This document shows, one piece after another, positions 39,245 to 48,411 of a stretch of DNA of 64,000 nucleotides. The stretch comes from Kitasatospora sp. MAA4 (GTDB lineage Bacteria > Actinomycetota > Actinomycetes > Streptomycetales > Streptomycetaceae). Position numbers and translations under genes: made by a program. The notes beneath the pieces were generated by a model. It was not told the DNA's origin. It did no database searches and worked only from the letters and a program-made list of their open reading frames with translations. Positions within the stretch are counted from its first letter, which is position 1. Each line of letters begins with the position of its first letter. Location: contig NZ_JARZAI010000002.1 of NCBI RefSeq assembly GCF_029893355.1, positions 372,001 to 436,000 on the forward strand. Direction: 5' to 3'.

Positions 39245-40027
39245 ATGTTCGGCAAGAGCGAGGACCGCGAGGACTACCAGCGCGTCCCGAGGCCGCTCGC
39301 CGCGATGGCGCGCGACCTCCCCGACGGCCACCACATCCCCACCCACCACCACCGGCGCGCCCAGCTGATCTACGGCGCCAGCGGCGCGATCACGGTGTCC
39401 ACCGAGCGCGGGCTCTGGGTGGTGCCCGCGAGTCGTGGCGTCTGGGTCCCGGCCGGCGTCGACCACGCGATGACCTGCACGGGCGCGGTCCGGATGCGCA
39501 CCCTCTACATCGAGCCGCAGGCGGCCACCGGCCTGCCCGCCGAACCGACCGTGGTCTCGATCACCCCGCTGCTGCGCGAGCTGATCGTCGCCGCGGCCCG
39601 CGTCCCGTTGGAGTACGACCTCCAGGGGCGCGACGGTCGGCTGATGGACCTGCTCCTGCTGGAGCTGGAGCCGCACCCCGTCCCCGCACTGCACCTGCCG
39701 TCCCCCGGCGACCGGGACCTGGACGCCCTCTGCTCCGCCGTCCGTGCCGACCCCGGAGGCGACTGGACGACCGCGACGGCCGCCGCCCACGCCCACCTCA
39801 GCACGCGCAGCCTGCAACGCCGCTTCCCGGCCGCGACCGGGATGACCCTCGCGCACTGGATCCAACAGGCCCGGCTGATCAGGGCGGTGACCCTGCTGGC
39901 AGCCGGCACCCCGGTGACGGCCGTCGCCGCCGACCTCGGCTACGCCACACCCAGCGCCTTCACCGCGATGTTCCGCCGCACCCTCGGCACCACCCCGAGC
40001 GGCTACTTCACGGCCGACCCCGGCTAG
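39245..40027 (+). CDS. AraC-family regulator with N-terminal cupin domain
   Basis: 260 residues from ATG 39245. The cupin sensor spans ~10-130 ('GHHIPTHHHRRAQLIYGASG', 'VVPASRGVWVPAGVDHAMT'). The double HTH covers ~165-255 ('WTTATAAAHAHLSTRSLQRR', 'GTPVTAVAADLGYATPSAFT'). This architecture is typical of regulators next to MFS exporters, and it is divergent from the MFS gene with 88 bp between. It probably controls that transporter in response to a small ligand. Confidence 0.9.
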   Translation: MFGKSEDREDYQRVPRPLAAMARDLPDGHHIPTHHHRRAQLIYGASGAITVSTERGLWVVPASRGVWVPAGVDHAMTCTGAVRMRTLYIEPQAATGLPAEPTVVSITPLLRELIVAAARVPLEYDLQGRDGRLMDLLLLELEPHPVPALHLPSPGDRDLDALCSAVRADPGGDWTTATAAAHAHLSTRSLQRRFPAATGMTLAHWIQQARLIRAVTLLAAGTPVTAVAADLGYATPSAFTAMFRRTLGTTPSGYFTADPG

Positions 40028-40037
40028 CATCGCGACG

Positions 40038-43000
40038 GTGACGACAACGCCCGATGACGCCCTCCACGACGCGCTGCGCCGCGCCGACCTCGGGTGGCTC
40101 TCCACGCACCTCGACGCGCGGCTCTGCCCGGTGGCGGCCCTCGGCCGGCTGATCCGGCACGAGGACGCCGCCGTACGGTACTTCGGGCTCGTCCTGCTGA
40201 CCGAGCGGCCCGCCGACGAGGGCGAGGCCGTCGAACTCGCGGCGCTGCTACCGCAGTCGGCGACCGACTCGGCGGAGGCTGCGCTTCTCCTGGCGCGGCT
40301 CCACGAACGGCTCTGGCCGTACCTTGCACCGTCGCGCCGACCGGTCCGGCACACCGTCATGCCCCAACTGCCGCTCACCGTAAGGATCGCGTGGCTGCAC
40401 GCCGAGCTGCTGCACGAACCGGCGGCGCTGCGCGGCGAGCAGCCGGGCGAGCTGCTCTACCAGGCCGTGCGCGACCTTGCGCTCACCGACGCCCGCCGGC
40501 CCGACCAGCTGGTGGCCGAACTCGCAGACAGCGCCGACCCGGTGCTGCACACGGTGGCGCTGCGGCTGCTCCGTGAGGGGCTGCACGCCGGCCTGCTGGC
40601 GCCCGCCCTGGTCCGGACGCACCTTCTGCGGCTGGCGCTGCACCACAACACCGACACCGACAGCACCGTCGCCACTGCTGCCCTCAGCGAACTCGCCGAG
40701 CCCTGGGCGGCGTTGACTCCGCTGCCGATGGGCCGTCTCGCCGCGTTCCTGACCGCCGACGCGGTGGCCGCCGAGCCCGACGCCGCCGACGCCGCCCTCG
40801 CGGTCGCCGCCCGGCACGGCCACGGCGGCGTGCTCTGGCAGACCGCCGGGGACCCCGCGCTGCCGCCCGCGCTCCGGCGCCGCGCGGTGGAGCTGCTCGG
40901 CGACCTGGCCGACCGCACGGACATCACCGCGCTGACCGACCTGGCGCTGACCGACCCGCTGCTGCTCGGCGGCCCGGCGCTGCACTGCCTGCGCGGCCTG
41001 CACCGGCGCGGGCACTTCCCGCAGGACTCGGCCGTCCCGTCCGTCCTCGCCCTGGCGCTGGCCGACCACGTGATTCCCGCCCGCGAGGTCGCGACCGTCC
41101 TGTTCACCTGCCGTCAGGCGGTGCTCGACGTACTGACGGACGCGGCGGTGCAGGCCGGCGCCGCCGACTGGCCGCGCCGCCTCGACCTCCTGGTCGCGCT
41201 GGCCGGGCAGGGCGCGGCGGAGCTGCCGATCGGGGAGGCGATCACGCGACTGCTGCCGACCGCCCCGCGGCCCGAGCCCTTCCTGGCCGCCCTCCGCGCG
41301 CTGCGCCACACGGCCGCCGAGGCCGCCGTGCTGGCCCTGCTGCCCGCGGCGCCGGCAGCGGCGCTGGCCACCCTGGAGGCGATCGGCGGCCGACCCACCG
41401 TGTCGGCGCTGCGAACGGCGCTCGGCCTGGGCGCGGACGGCGACCTCGACGGGGGAGCGGGCGTCGTCGCACCGTGGCTGCGGGCCGTCCGCGACCGCGC
41501 CCTCATGCTGCTGTGGCAGCTGACCGAGGACCCCGCCGAGCGCCGCGCCCTGCTGGCCCGCCTGGACCCCGCCGAGCTGCCGGACCGGATCGCGGTCCTG
41601 CTCGGCGGCCCGGACGAACAGGAACTGGCGCTGCTGAACTCCCGCCCGTCACCCGGCGATTCGCTGCTGGCACTCGAGGCGCGCGCGGCGCGCGGCGGCG
41701 CCGGCACGCTGCCCGCCGTCACCGAGCTGCTGCGGCAACTGGTGGCCGCCGCGGCCGCCGACCCGGCGGCCACGCCCGAGCCCGCCGTCCCGCAGCAGGC
41801 GCTGGACGCCCTGCACGCGCTGGGCCGCCGCCTGTACGAGCGCGGCAGCATCCGGCCGTCCTGCCTGCTCGGCGCGCCGGACGCCGACGCGGCCGGCCGC
41901 GCCCTGGTCGCGACCCTCGCGCTGGACCTGCTGGAGAGCCCCGGACTGTCGGCAGCCGAGCAGGCGGTCCTGCTCGAACTGCTGCTCCGCGCGCCCTGGC
42001 CGGGCACCCGCGCGCGCGTCCACCGGCTGCTGCGCCACCGCGACCCGCAGGTACGCAAGCACGCGATCGCGCTGCTCGCCCGCGACGCCACGGGCGAGGA
42101 CGCGCAGGCGCTGTCGGCGAGCCTGATCACGCTGACCACCGCGGCGGACGTGCAGACCGTGCGTCAGGCGCTCATCGCCCTCGGCCATGCGCGCGCCGAC
42201 TGGGCCGGCGCTGCGATCGCGGACTGCCTCGACCACCCGACGATGAACATCAAGAAGACCGCCGCCGAGGCGCTGGTGCGCGCGGGTACGCCGCAGGCGG
42301 TGCCGCAACTGCTGCGCTGGCTCGGCCGGCACGACAACCCGGGCCTGCGTGGCTCGCTCACCGAGGCACTGCGCGCCGTCCTCGGCGACGCCTACCCGGC
42401 GACCCTGCTCGCCGCCGCCGAAGCCGCTGCCGCTGCCGAAGCCGAAGCCGCCGCCGGCACCGAGCACAGCTCCGACCGCCGCGAACTCGAACTCCTGCTG
42501 CTCGCCCTGGACGGCACGCTCTCCGCCCGCGCGGTCCTCGCGCTGGAAGCGCAGGCATCCCCGGTCGTCCCCGCCCTGCTCGCGCTACTGGCAGCAGGCC
42601 GGATCGGTCTCGCGGCCGGGACGGTCGAGCAGCTGGCACCGGCGCTCGCCCGGCACGGCCTCCCCGCGCCCGCCGCGTCTCGTCCGAGCCCGGCCGCTGC
42701 GGCGGACCACGACGTCCGGTCGCTGCTCGCCGAGGGCTGGAACCCGCTCGTCGCGCTGCGCATCGCCGAGCGGGGGCAGCCCCCGCGCCCCGACCGCCTG
42801 GCCGAACTCCGGCCGCTGCTGGCGCAGTTCCTGGCGCTGGCCCGGTCCGCGACCGAACGGTCGGCCCGCTCCCGCGTGCTGCGGCTCGCGCTGCTGGCCT
42901 GCCCGGCACCGTGGACGCCCGAGGAGCTGGCGAGCTACGCCCGTGCCACCTTCCTGCTGCTCGACGCCCTCGCCGACGCTCCGGACGTGCACACCCTGCT

Positions 43001-44540
43001 CGAAGCCGTCGCGCCCCTGCTCTCGGCCGTCGAACGGATGGCCGTCGTCACCGCCGTCCGGGCCCTGCCGCCCGCCGCCGCGCCCGCGGGCGACGTCCGC
43101 ACCCTGGCCCTGCTGCGCCGCTGCGGCGCGGTGCTCGTCCGGGCCGACCTCGACCAGGCCCTCGCCGCCGCCCGGCTCGGCGCCGACCCCTGGCGGGCGG
43201 AGGCCGCCGTGCTGCGCGACGCCTTCGCCCTCCCGGCAGAGCCAGCCGCAGAGCCAGCCGCAGAGCCGGACTCGCGCACCCGGCTGTCCGCCCTGATCGA
43301 CGCCTACCCGTCGGCCCCCACCGAGGCCCGCGACGCGCTGCTCGACCGGATGACGGACCTTCAGCCCCTGGACGCACCGCCCTGGACCATCGCCGAGAGC
43401 GCCCGCAGCACCCAGACACCCGATCCGCGCGCCGTCCGCGCCGACGACCTCGACCAGCCCAGGTCGGCAGCCCTGCGGAACCGCCTGCTGGCCATGCTCC
43501 GAGCGCCCGCCACCGAGCGCCGCCAGATCGCCGCGCTGGCCCTGCGCGACTGGCCCGAACCGGAGGTCGCGCGCCACCTGCTGCACGCCTACCTGGACGG
43601 ACGGGTCGAGACCCTGGCGCTCCACCCCGTCCCGCTTGCCCCCGCAGAACTCCGGGCCGACGGGTTCCGCCCCGACCGGGTGGCGCTGCTGGCCCAGCGG
43701 ATCGACCCGTGGGACCGGATCCCCCTGGTCCCGCTGCTGCTGGAGTACGGCGAGCACGAGGACGCCGCCGTGCGCGCGGCGGCCTGGCAGGCGCTGCGCG
43801 GGATTCCCGGCGACGAACTGGCGCGCTGCCTCGCCGACCGGCTCGAGGCCGGCGCCTGGGGCGTGCTCGACCTGCTCGGCAGCCGCCCGCTGCTGCGCAC
43901 CCCCGCGCTGGAGCGAACCCGCCACCGCCTGCGCGCCGAAGGCCGCGACGACCTCGCGGACCGCCTGCGCCTGCTCGACGGGCCGCTGCGCGATCCCGCC
44001 GCCCCCGCCCCCTCCACCGCTGCCCCCGAGCCGCACCTCCCTCCCGAGCCGCCGCGCCCCGCCACCCGGCAGGAGCTGCTGCACCAGGCCCGCACCGGCA
44101 GCCCGGAGCAGATCCGCCGGGCGCTCACCGCGCTGGCCGCGCCCGGCACCACCCCGGACGCTGAACTCAGCGACCTGCTCGGCGAGTTGCTCAAGCACCC
44201 CAGGGCCGGCGTCCGCCTGCACGCACACCGCACCGCCCGGGCCGTGCTCGACCGGCCGAGCTATCTGCGGCACACGGCAGCCCTGTTGGACGACTCCCAG
44301 CCCAGCGTGGTGCGTTCGGCCGTCCGAACCCTCTGCCACGCGGGCTGGACACCCGCGATCCCGGCGGTGGCCGCCCTGCTCGACCACGCCCACCCGGCCG
44401 TCCGCCGGGCGGCCACCGAGGGGCTGATCGCGCTGGGCGCCCAGGCGGTCCCCGCCCTGCGGCGCGCGGCCGACCACGCCCGCCCCGACCGTCGGTCCCG
44501 CTACACCGACGTCCTCGACGCCCTCACCCAGATCAACTGA
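40038..44540 (+). CDS. 1500-residue HEAT-repeat protein
   Basis: Starts GTG 40038, 10 bp after the AraC gene. The whole protein is helical, Ala/Leu/Arg-rich, with many HEAT-like units such as 'DPQVRKHAIALLARDATGED', 'TVRQALIALGHARADWAGAA', 'TMNIKKTAAEALVRAGTPQA', 'HPAVRRAATEGLIALGAQAV'. No signal peptide, membrane helix or enzyme motif is seen, so it is a large cytoplasmic solenoid, probably a scaffold. Function is unknown. It may be co-transcribed with the regulator. Confidence 0.8.
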   Translation: MTTTPDDALHDALRRADLGWLSTHLDARLCPVAALGRLIRHEDAAVRYFGLVLLTERPADEGEAVELAALLPQSATDSAEAALLLARLHERLWPYLAPSRRPVRHTVMPQLPLTVRIAWLHAELLHEPAALRGEQPGELLYQAVRDLALTDARRPDQLVAELADSADPVLHTVALRLLREGLHAGLLAPALVRTHLLRLALHHNTDTDSTVATAALSELAEPWAALTPLPMGRLAAFLTADAVAAEPDAADAALAVAARHGHGGVLWQTAGDPALPPALRRRAVELLGDLADRTDITALTDLALTDPLLLGGPALHCLRGLHRRGHFPQDSAVPSVLALALADHVIPAREVATVLFTCRQAVLDVLTDAAVQAGAADWPRRLDLLVALAGQGAAELPIGEAITRLLPTAPRPEPFLAALRALRHTAAEAAVLALLPAAPAAALATLEAIGGRPTVSALRTALGLGADGDLDGGAGVVAPWLRAVRDRALMLLWQLTEDPAERRALLARLDPAELPDRIAVLLGGPDEQELALLNSRPSPGDSLLALEARAARGGAGTLPAVTELLRQLVAAAAADPAATPEPAVPQQALDALHALGRRLYERGSIRPSCLLGAPDADAAGRALVATLALDLLESPGLSAAEQAVLLELLLRAPWPGTRARVHRLLRHRDPQVRKHAIALLARDATGEDAQALSASLITLTTAADVQTVRQALIALGHARADWAGAAIADCLDHPTMNIKKTAAEALVRAGTPQAVPQLLRWLGRHDNPGLRGSLTEALRAVLGDAYPATLLAAAEAAAAAEAEAAAGTEHSSDRRELELLLLALDGTLSARAVLALEAQASPVVPALLALLAAGRIGLAAGTVEQLAPALARHGLPAPAASRPSPAAAADHDVRSLLAEGWNPLVALRIAERGQPPRPDRLAELRPLLAQFLALARSATERSARSRVLRLALLACPAPWTPEELASYARATFLLLDALADAPDVHTLLEAVAPLLSAVERMAVVTAVRALPPAAAPAGDVRTLALLRRCGAVLVRADLDQALAAARLGADPWRAEAAVLRDAFALPAEPAAEPAAEPDSRTRLSALIDAYPSAPTEARDALLDRMTDLQPLDAPPWTIAESARSTQTPDPRAVRADDLDQPRSAALRNRLLAMLRAPATERRQIAALALRDWPEPEVARHLLHAYLDGRVETLALHPVPLAPAELRADGFRPDRVALLAQRIDPWDRIPLVPLLLEYGEHEDAAVRAAAWQALRGIPGDELARCLADRLEAGAWGVLDLLGSRPLLRTPALERTRHRLRAEGRDDLADRLRLLDGPLRDPAAPAPSTAAPEPHLPPEPPRPATRQELLHQARTGSPEQIRRALTALAAPGTTPDAELSDLLGELLKHPRAGVRLHAHRTARAVLDRPSYLRHTAALLDDSQPSVVRSAVRTLCHAGWTPAIPAVAALLDHAHPAVRRAATEGLIALGAQAVPALRRAADHARPDRRSRYTDVLDALTQIN

Positions 44541-44575
44541 CAGGCACCTCACGCCGGTCCACGATCCGCAGCTGA

Positions 44576-44881
44576 TCAGTGCCCGAGGGCGTCGACCTGG
44601 CGCTTGAGCAGGTCCTGTGCGGCTGTCCGGTCCGAGGTGGCGGAGTAGTAGTTGACGAAGCAGAGGGTGTTCCCGCGCACAGCGGCGGCGTCGACCACGA
44701 ACTGGTGTTTGCCGTCGACCTGGCTCTGGGCAAAGCCCAGGCCGTGGACCGCGTCGTCGGTGAACACCGACCCGTGTCCTCCCGCCAACCTCCGGTCATT
44801 CCCCGGTACATGTCCTGACAGGGCTGCGGCCAGCAGGAGGGCCGCCGGGAGGGCTCGGCGCAGGAGGCTGGGTATCGGCAC
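44576..44881 (-). CDS. Small secreted protein of unknown function
   Basis: 101 residues from GTG 44881. A signal peptide is clear ('PSLLRRALPAALLLAAALSG'), with a predicted mature part of about 75 residues. 'TDDAVHGLGFAQSQVDGKHQ' and 'LLKRQVDALGH' are its only recognisable stretches; I do not know the family. It follows the hydrolase-CHAD gene by 28 bp on the same strand and may be co-transcribed. Confidence 0.6.
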   Translation of the reverse strand: MPIPSLLRRALPAALLLAAALSGHVPGNDRRLAGGHGSVFTDDAVHGLGFAQSQVDGKHQFVVDAAAVRGNTLCFVNYYSATSDRTAAQDLLKRQVDALGH

Positions 44882-44909
44882 CCGAGGATCATGGCAGGGC
44901 CGGAGGCCC

Positions 44910-46307
44910 TCAGCCGCGGCGGGCTCGGTGCCAGGCGCGTTCGGCGGCGGCGAGGTCGGCTTCGGCCTCCCGGCGCTGGGCGGCGAAGAGCAGGCCGTAG
45001 CCGAAGGTGTCCTGGCGGTGGGCGCGGGCGTCGGTGAGGAGGGCGAGGACGGCCTCTTCGGCGACCACGCCGTCCTGGTGGCGGCCGAGCGCCTGCTGCA
45101 ACTCCTTCATGCGCCCGGCGAAGCGGGATCCGGCCTTTCCGGTGAGCGGCAGGACGCTCTCGGCGGTGTAGCGGGCCCGCTTGGCGGCCTTGCGGGCCTG
45201 GTGCAGCGCGCCGTCGCGGGCCGGGCCGGGGGGTTCGTCGAAGGCGGGGCGGGCGCGGCGGCCGGTGCGTCGGCGTTCGCGGCGCAGGGTCCGCTCGGCC
45301 TCGGCTCCGCCGCGCGCGGCGGCGGCCCGCTCGCGCAGCGGAGGGCGGGCAGCGGTCTCCTCCAGGGCGTCCAGCAGGGCCCGGTAGCGCGGGCTGTCGA
45401 GGGCGCGCAGGGCGGCGCGGTGGGCGGTGCGGTAGCGGCGGTCGAAGCGGGTGCGGATCCGCGCGGCCAGCTCCTCGGGGTGCGCGGCGGCGGGCAGGGC
45501 GGCGGCCTGGGCGGTGAGCCGTTCCCCGAGCACCTCGGCGTCCCGGGCCCGGCCGAGGATCTTGCCCAGCAGGCGCAGCTCCTCGCCGAGCGGGTCGGTC
45601 CGCTCGCGCTCCAGCAGGCGGCGGTGGGCGGTCAGCGCGCTGCGCAGCCGGCGGACGCAGATCCGCATCTGGTGCACGGCGTCGGGCTCGTCGCGGCGCA
45701 CGGCGGCGTCGAGCGCGGTGAGCTCGGAGAGTCGGCCGCGCAGGTAGTCGGTCAGCACCGCGCCGAGGGAGCCCTCGGGCGCCGGCGCCGGGTCGAGGAA
45801 CGGCAGCACGAGCGCGAGCAGCTGTTCGGGCCGCCGCGGGACGTCGGTGTGAACGGTGCCGGGCAGCACGGCGAGCTGCGCGTCGGGGATCAGGTCGAGC
45901 ATCTCGGCGGTGTGCGGGAACCGGACGAAGTCGTGGTCGCCGACCAGCAGCAGGGTGGGCGCGCGCAGCGCCCGCAGCTCGTCGGCGGTGTGGCCCTCGG
46001 CCGGTGTGGAGGCGAGGACGAGGCGGGACACCAGCGCGGGGCGGGTCACCGCGAGCTCCAGTGCAACCAGGCCGCCGAGGCTGAACCCCAGGAAGTCGGC
46101 CCGGTCGACGTTCAGGTGCGCGAGCAGGGCGGCCACATCGTCGGCGATGTCGGCGGTGCGGCCGTGTCCTCGGAGTTCGACCGCGATCACCCGGTGCTGC
46201 TCGGCCAGCGGGGTCAGCAGTGGTCCGAAGCTCGGCTCGACGGTGTGCATCCCGCCGTGCAGCAGCACCAGCGGGTGGCCGGCGCCGCGGATCTCGTGAT
46301 ACGTCAT
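44910..46307 (-). CDS. Fusion of compact alpha/beta hydrolase and CHAD domain
   Basis: 465 residues. Residues 1-190 are an alpha/beta hydrolase: oxyanion 'LVLLHGGMHTVEPSFGPLL', nucleophile 'DFLGFSLGGLVALELAV', Asp in 'LLLVGDHDFVRFP' and His in 'LPGTVHTDVPRRP'. The cap domain normally between strands 6 and 7 is nearly absent. Residues ~200-460 are a CHAD domain ('PDAVHQMRICVRRLRSALTA', 'ALHQARKAAKRARYTAESVL'), a helical fold with conserved His and Arg that binds polyphosphate. A thioesterase- or esterase-like activity localised to polyphosphate granules is possible. Fusion of these two is not one I know. The frame is continuous. Confidence 0.85.
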   Translation of the reverse strand: MTYHEIRGAGHPLVLLHGGMHTVEPSFGPLLTPLAEQHRVIAVELRGHGRTADIADDVAALLAHLNVDRADFLGFSLGGLVALELAVTRPALVSRLVLASTPAEGHTADELRALRAPTLLLVGDHDFVRFPHTAEMLDLIPDAQLAVLPGTVHTDVPRRPEQLLALVLPFLDPAPAPEGSLGAVLTDYLRGRLSELTALDAAVRRDEPDAVHQMRICVRRLRSALTAHRRLLERERTDPLGEELRLLGKILGRARDAEVLGERLTAQAAALPAAAHPEELAARIRTRFDRRYRTAHRAALRALDSPRYRALLDALEETAARPPLRERAAAARGGAEAERTLRRERRRTGRRARPAFDEPPGPARDGALHQARKAAKRARYTAESVLPLTGKAGSRFAGRMKELQQALGRHQDGVVAEEAVLALLTDARAHRQDTFGYGLLFAAQRREAEADLAAAERAWHRARRG

Positions 46308-46376
46308 CGCGATCCTCCTGCGCCCGACGGTACGCCGAAGGCGGCGCCGGGCGCAGGAGGGCAGAGCGGGACGGCG

Positions 46377-47162
46377 TCAGCGGGCGGCGGTGTCCCGGCG
46401 GGTCGCCGCCAGGTAGCCGACCAGGACCAGGATCGCCAGGCTCCAGCCCGCCGTGGTCGGCCCGAGGCCCAGGTTGAGCCCGCCGCGCTGGTGGCTGACG
46501 GCCATCCAGTCCGCGAAGGACGCGCCGAGCGGCCGGGTCAGCACGTACGCGCACCAGAAGGCGGGGATCGCGCCGAGCCGGAACCGCGCGTGGCCGAGGG
46601 CCGGCAGGGCGATCAGCACGGTGAACATGACGCCCGAGGCCAGGTAGCCCAGGCCGAAGGTGGTCGCGGTGAGGTCGCCGACGGCGGTGCCGAGCGCGAA
46701 GGTGGCCAGCACGGTGGCCCAGTAGAACAGCTCGCGCCGCCGGGTGCGGATGCTGTGGATGGAGAGGGTGCGCTCGGTCGCGTACCAGGCGCCGAAGACC
46801 GCGGCCAGGGCCACCAGGAAGAAGGGGGAGGAGATCAGGTACGGCACGCCCAGGCCGACGTGCAGGACGTCGGCGGCCATGGTGCCGAACACGCTGACCA
46901 TGACGACGGTGGTCCAGTAGATCCAGGCCACGTACCGCCGCACGCTGAGCTGCACCGCCAGGCAGAGGACCAGGCCCACTCCGCCGGCCGCCACCGCGAT
47001 CATCGGGTCCATCACGTGCGCCAGGTAGTCGGAGAACGTCTCGCCCATCCCGGTGGTCAGCACCTTGATGATCCAGAACAGCGCCGTCACCTCCGGCACC
47101 TTGCTCGTCATCTGCCTGACGTGGGCAGCGGGGCGGTTCTGCTGGAGTTGAGCTGTCGTCAT
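46377..47162 (-). CDS. COG4705-like polytopic membrane protein
   Basis: 261 residues. About seven or eight hydrophobic helices are visible, with family-like stretches 'VPEVTALFWIIKVLTTGMGE' and 'AHVMDPMIAVAAGGVGLVLC'. The family (COG4705, 'uncharacterised membrane-anchored protein') has no agreed function. It lies 34 bp after the histidine kinase, and its promoter region holds a palindrome (47195-47212). It may be part of the electron-transfer operon or separately regulated. Confidence 0.75.
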   Translation of the reverse strand: MTTAQLQQNRPAAHVRQMTSKVPEVTALFWIIKVLTTGMGETFSDYLAHVMDPMIAVAAGGVGLVLCLAVQLSVRRYVAWIYWTTVVMVSVFGTMAADVLHVGLGVPYLISSPFFLVALAAVFGAWYATERTLSIHSIRTRRRELFYWATVLATFALGTAVGDLTATTFGLGYLASGVMFTVLIALPALGHARFRLGAIPAFWCAYVLTRPLGASFADWMAVSHQRGGLNLGLGPTTAGWSLAILVLVGYLAATRRDTAAR

Positions 47163-47194
47163 GTGAGGCAGAATGGCACAATCCCACCCAGAGT

Positions 47195-47212
47195 GTCTAC
47201 ATCGCTGTAGAC
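47195..47212. promoter_or_regulatory. Palindromic operator before the membrane-protein gene
   Basis: GTCTACA-TCGC-TGTAGAC is a perfect 7-bp inverted repeat overlapping the kinase stop codon. On the minus strand it contains TAGACA, which with CATTCT 18 bp downstream could form a promoter for the gene starting at 47162. The TACA/TGTA half-sites recall BlaI/CopY-type operators, but no such regulator is encoded nearby. Confidence 0.45.
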
Positions 47213-48411
47213 GAAGTGGATCTCGCGGGCAGCCGCAGCGCGATCGTCAGCCCGCCCCCCGGGCGCACCACCGCCTCGACCAGCCCGCCGTGCGCCAGCG
47301 CGACCGCCCGGACGATCGACAGACCCAGCCCGGCACCGTCCGGAGCATCGCCCGCGCCCGCGCTGTGGCGGGTGTGCCGGCCGCGGTGGAAGGGCTCGAA
47401 GAGCTGGTCCAGCTGCCCGGGATCCACCGGTGGTCCGTCGTTGGCGACGGTCAGCTCCACCCAGCGGGTGCCGTCGGACCCGCGGACCTCGCGGGTGGCC
47501 ACCGCCAGCAGCTCGCCCTCGCGGTTGTACTTCACCGCGTTCTCCAACAGGTTGGTCACCGCGATCCCCAGCAGCGCGAGGTTGCCGCGCAGCGGGGTGG
47601 CGATCAGCTCGCTCTCCAGGCGCAGGCCGCGCGCCCGGCAACGCGCGGCGACCTGGTCCAGCGCCTCCGCCGCGACGTCCGCGAGGTCGTCGTCCTCGAA
47701 GTCGGTGACCCGCTGCTCGGAGCGGGCCAGCACCAGCAGCGCGTCGATCAGCCGCTGCGCCTGCTCGGTGGAGTCGGCGACGTCCTGGGCCATCGCCCGC
47801 CACTGCGCCTGGGTGGGGTCGGGCTTGGCGAGCGTCACCTCGACGGCGGCCCGGCTCACCGCCAGCGGCGTGCGCAGCTCGTGGCTGGCGTTGGCGACGA
47901 ACCGCCGCTGGGTGGCGAAGGCCGCGTCCAGCCGCTGGAGCATCTCGTCGAAGGTGTCGCCGAGCTCCTTCAGCTCGTCGGGCGGCCCGGGCAGGTTCAG
48001 CCGCTCGTGCAGCGTGGTGCCGCTGGCACGGCGGGCCGCCGCGGTGATGTCCTTGATCGGCCGCAGCATCCGGCCGGCCACCCACCAGCCCAGCAGCGCC
48101 GAGACCGCGACCACCAGCAGGAGCAGCAGCAGGGCGTCGCGCAGCAGGTGCGAGACGGCGGCGTCGCGGATCTGGTCGCTCAGGCTGAGGATGTGGTCGT
48201 GGTCGGGATCGAGCCGGCCGGGGATCGCGGAGGCGGGCAGCGGCCGGAAGATCGCGTGGTAGAACGCCGTGGTCATGGCCAGCACCAGCGCGCTGCCGCC
48301 GACCGTGAACAGGGCCGCGTAGGTGAGGGTGAGGCGCGCGCGGATCGTCAGCGGCGGGTGCACCAGCCACGACCGCAGCCGTCGCCACCCTGACGGCCCG
48401 CGCGCGCTCAC
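47197..48411 (-). CDS. Sensor histidine kinase (HAMP, HisKA, HATPase)
   Basis: 404 residues. Two membrane helices (~28-48 and ~92-115) flank a short extracytoplasmic domain of about 45 residues. HAMP follows, then the H-box 'FVANASHELRTPLAVSRAAV', N-box 'GIAVTNLLENAVKYNREGEL', and G-boxes with 'DGAGLGLSIVRAVALAHGG'. It phosphorylates the adjacent response regulator, whose stop overlaps its start (ATGA). The small sensor loop suggests sensing within or near the membrane. Its context with flavin electron-transfer genes suggests redox or metal control. Confidence 0.92.
   Translation of the reverse strand: MSARGPSGWRRLRSWLVHPPLTIRARLTLTYAALFTVGGSALVLAMTTAFYHAIFRPLPASAIPGRLDPDHDHILSLSDQIRDAAVSHLLRDALLLLLLVVAVSALLGWWVAGRMLRPIKDITAAARRASGTTLHERLNLPGPPDELKELGDTFDEMLQRLDAAFATQRRFVANASHELRTPLAVSRAAVEVTLAKPDPTQAQWRAMAQDVADSTEQAQRLIDALLVLARSEQRVTDFEDDDLADVAAEALDQVAARCRARGLRLESELIATPLRGNLALLGIAVTNLLENAVKYNREGELLAVATREVRGSDGTRWVELTVANDGPPVDPGQLDQLFEPFHRGRHTRHSAGAGDAPDGAGLGLSIVRAVALAHGGLVEAVVRPGGGLTIALRLPARSTSSTAM

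Noticed and set aside
44533..47210. Very long frames on both strands across the hydrolase-CHAD and membrane-protein genes
   Set aside because: Composition and absence of motifs mark them as shadows of the two real genes.
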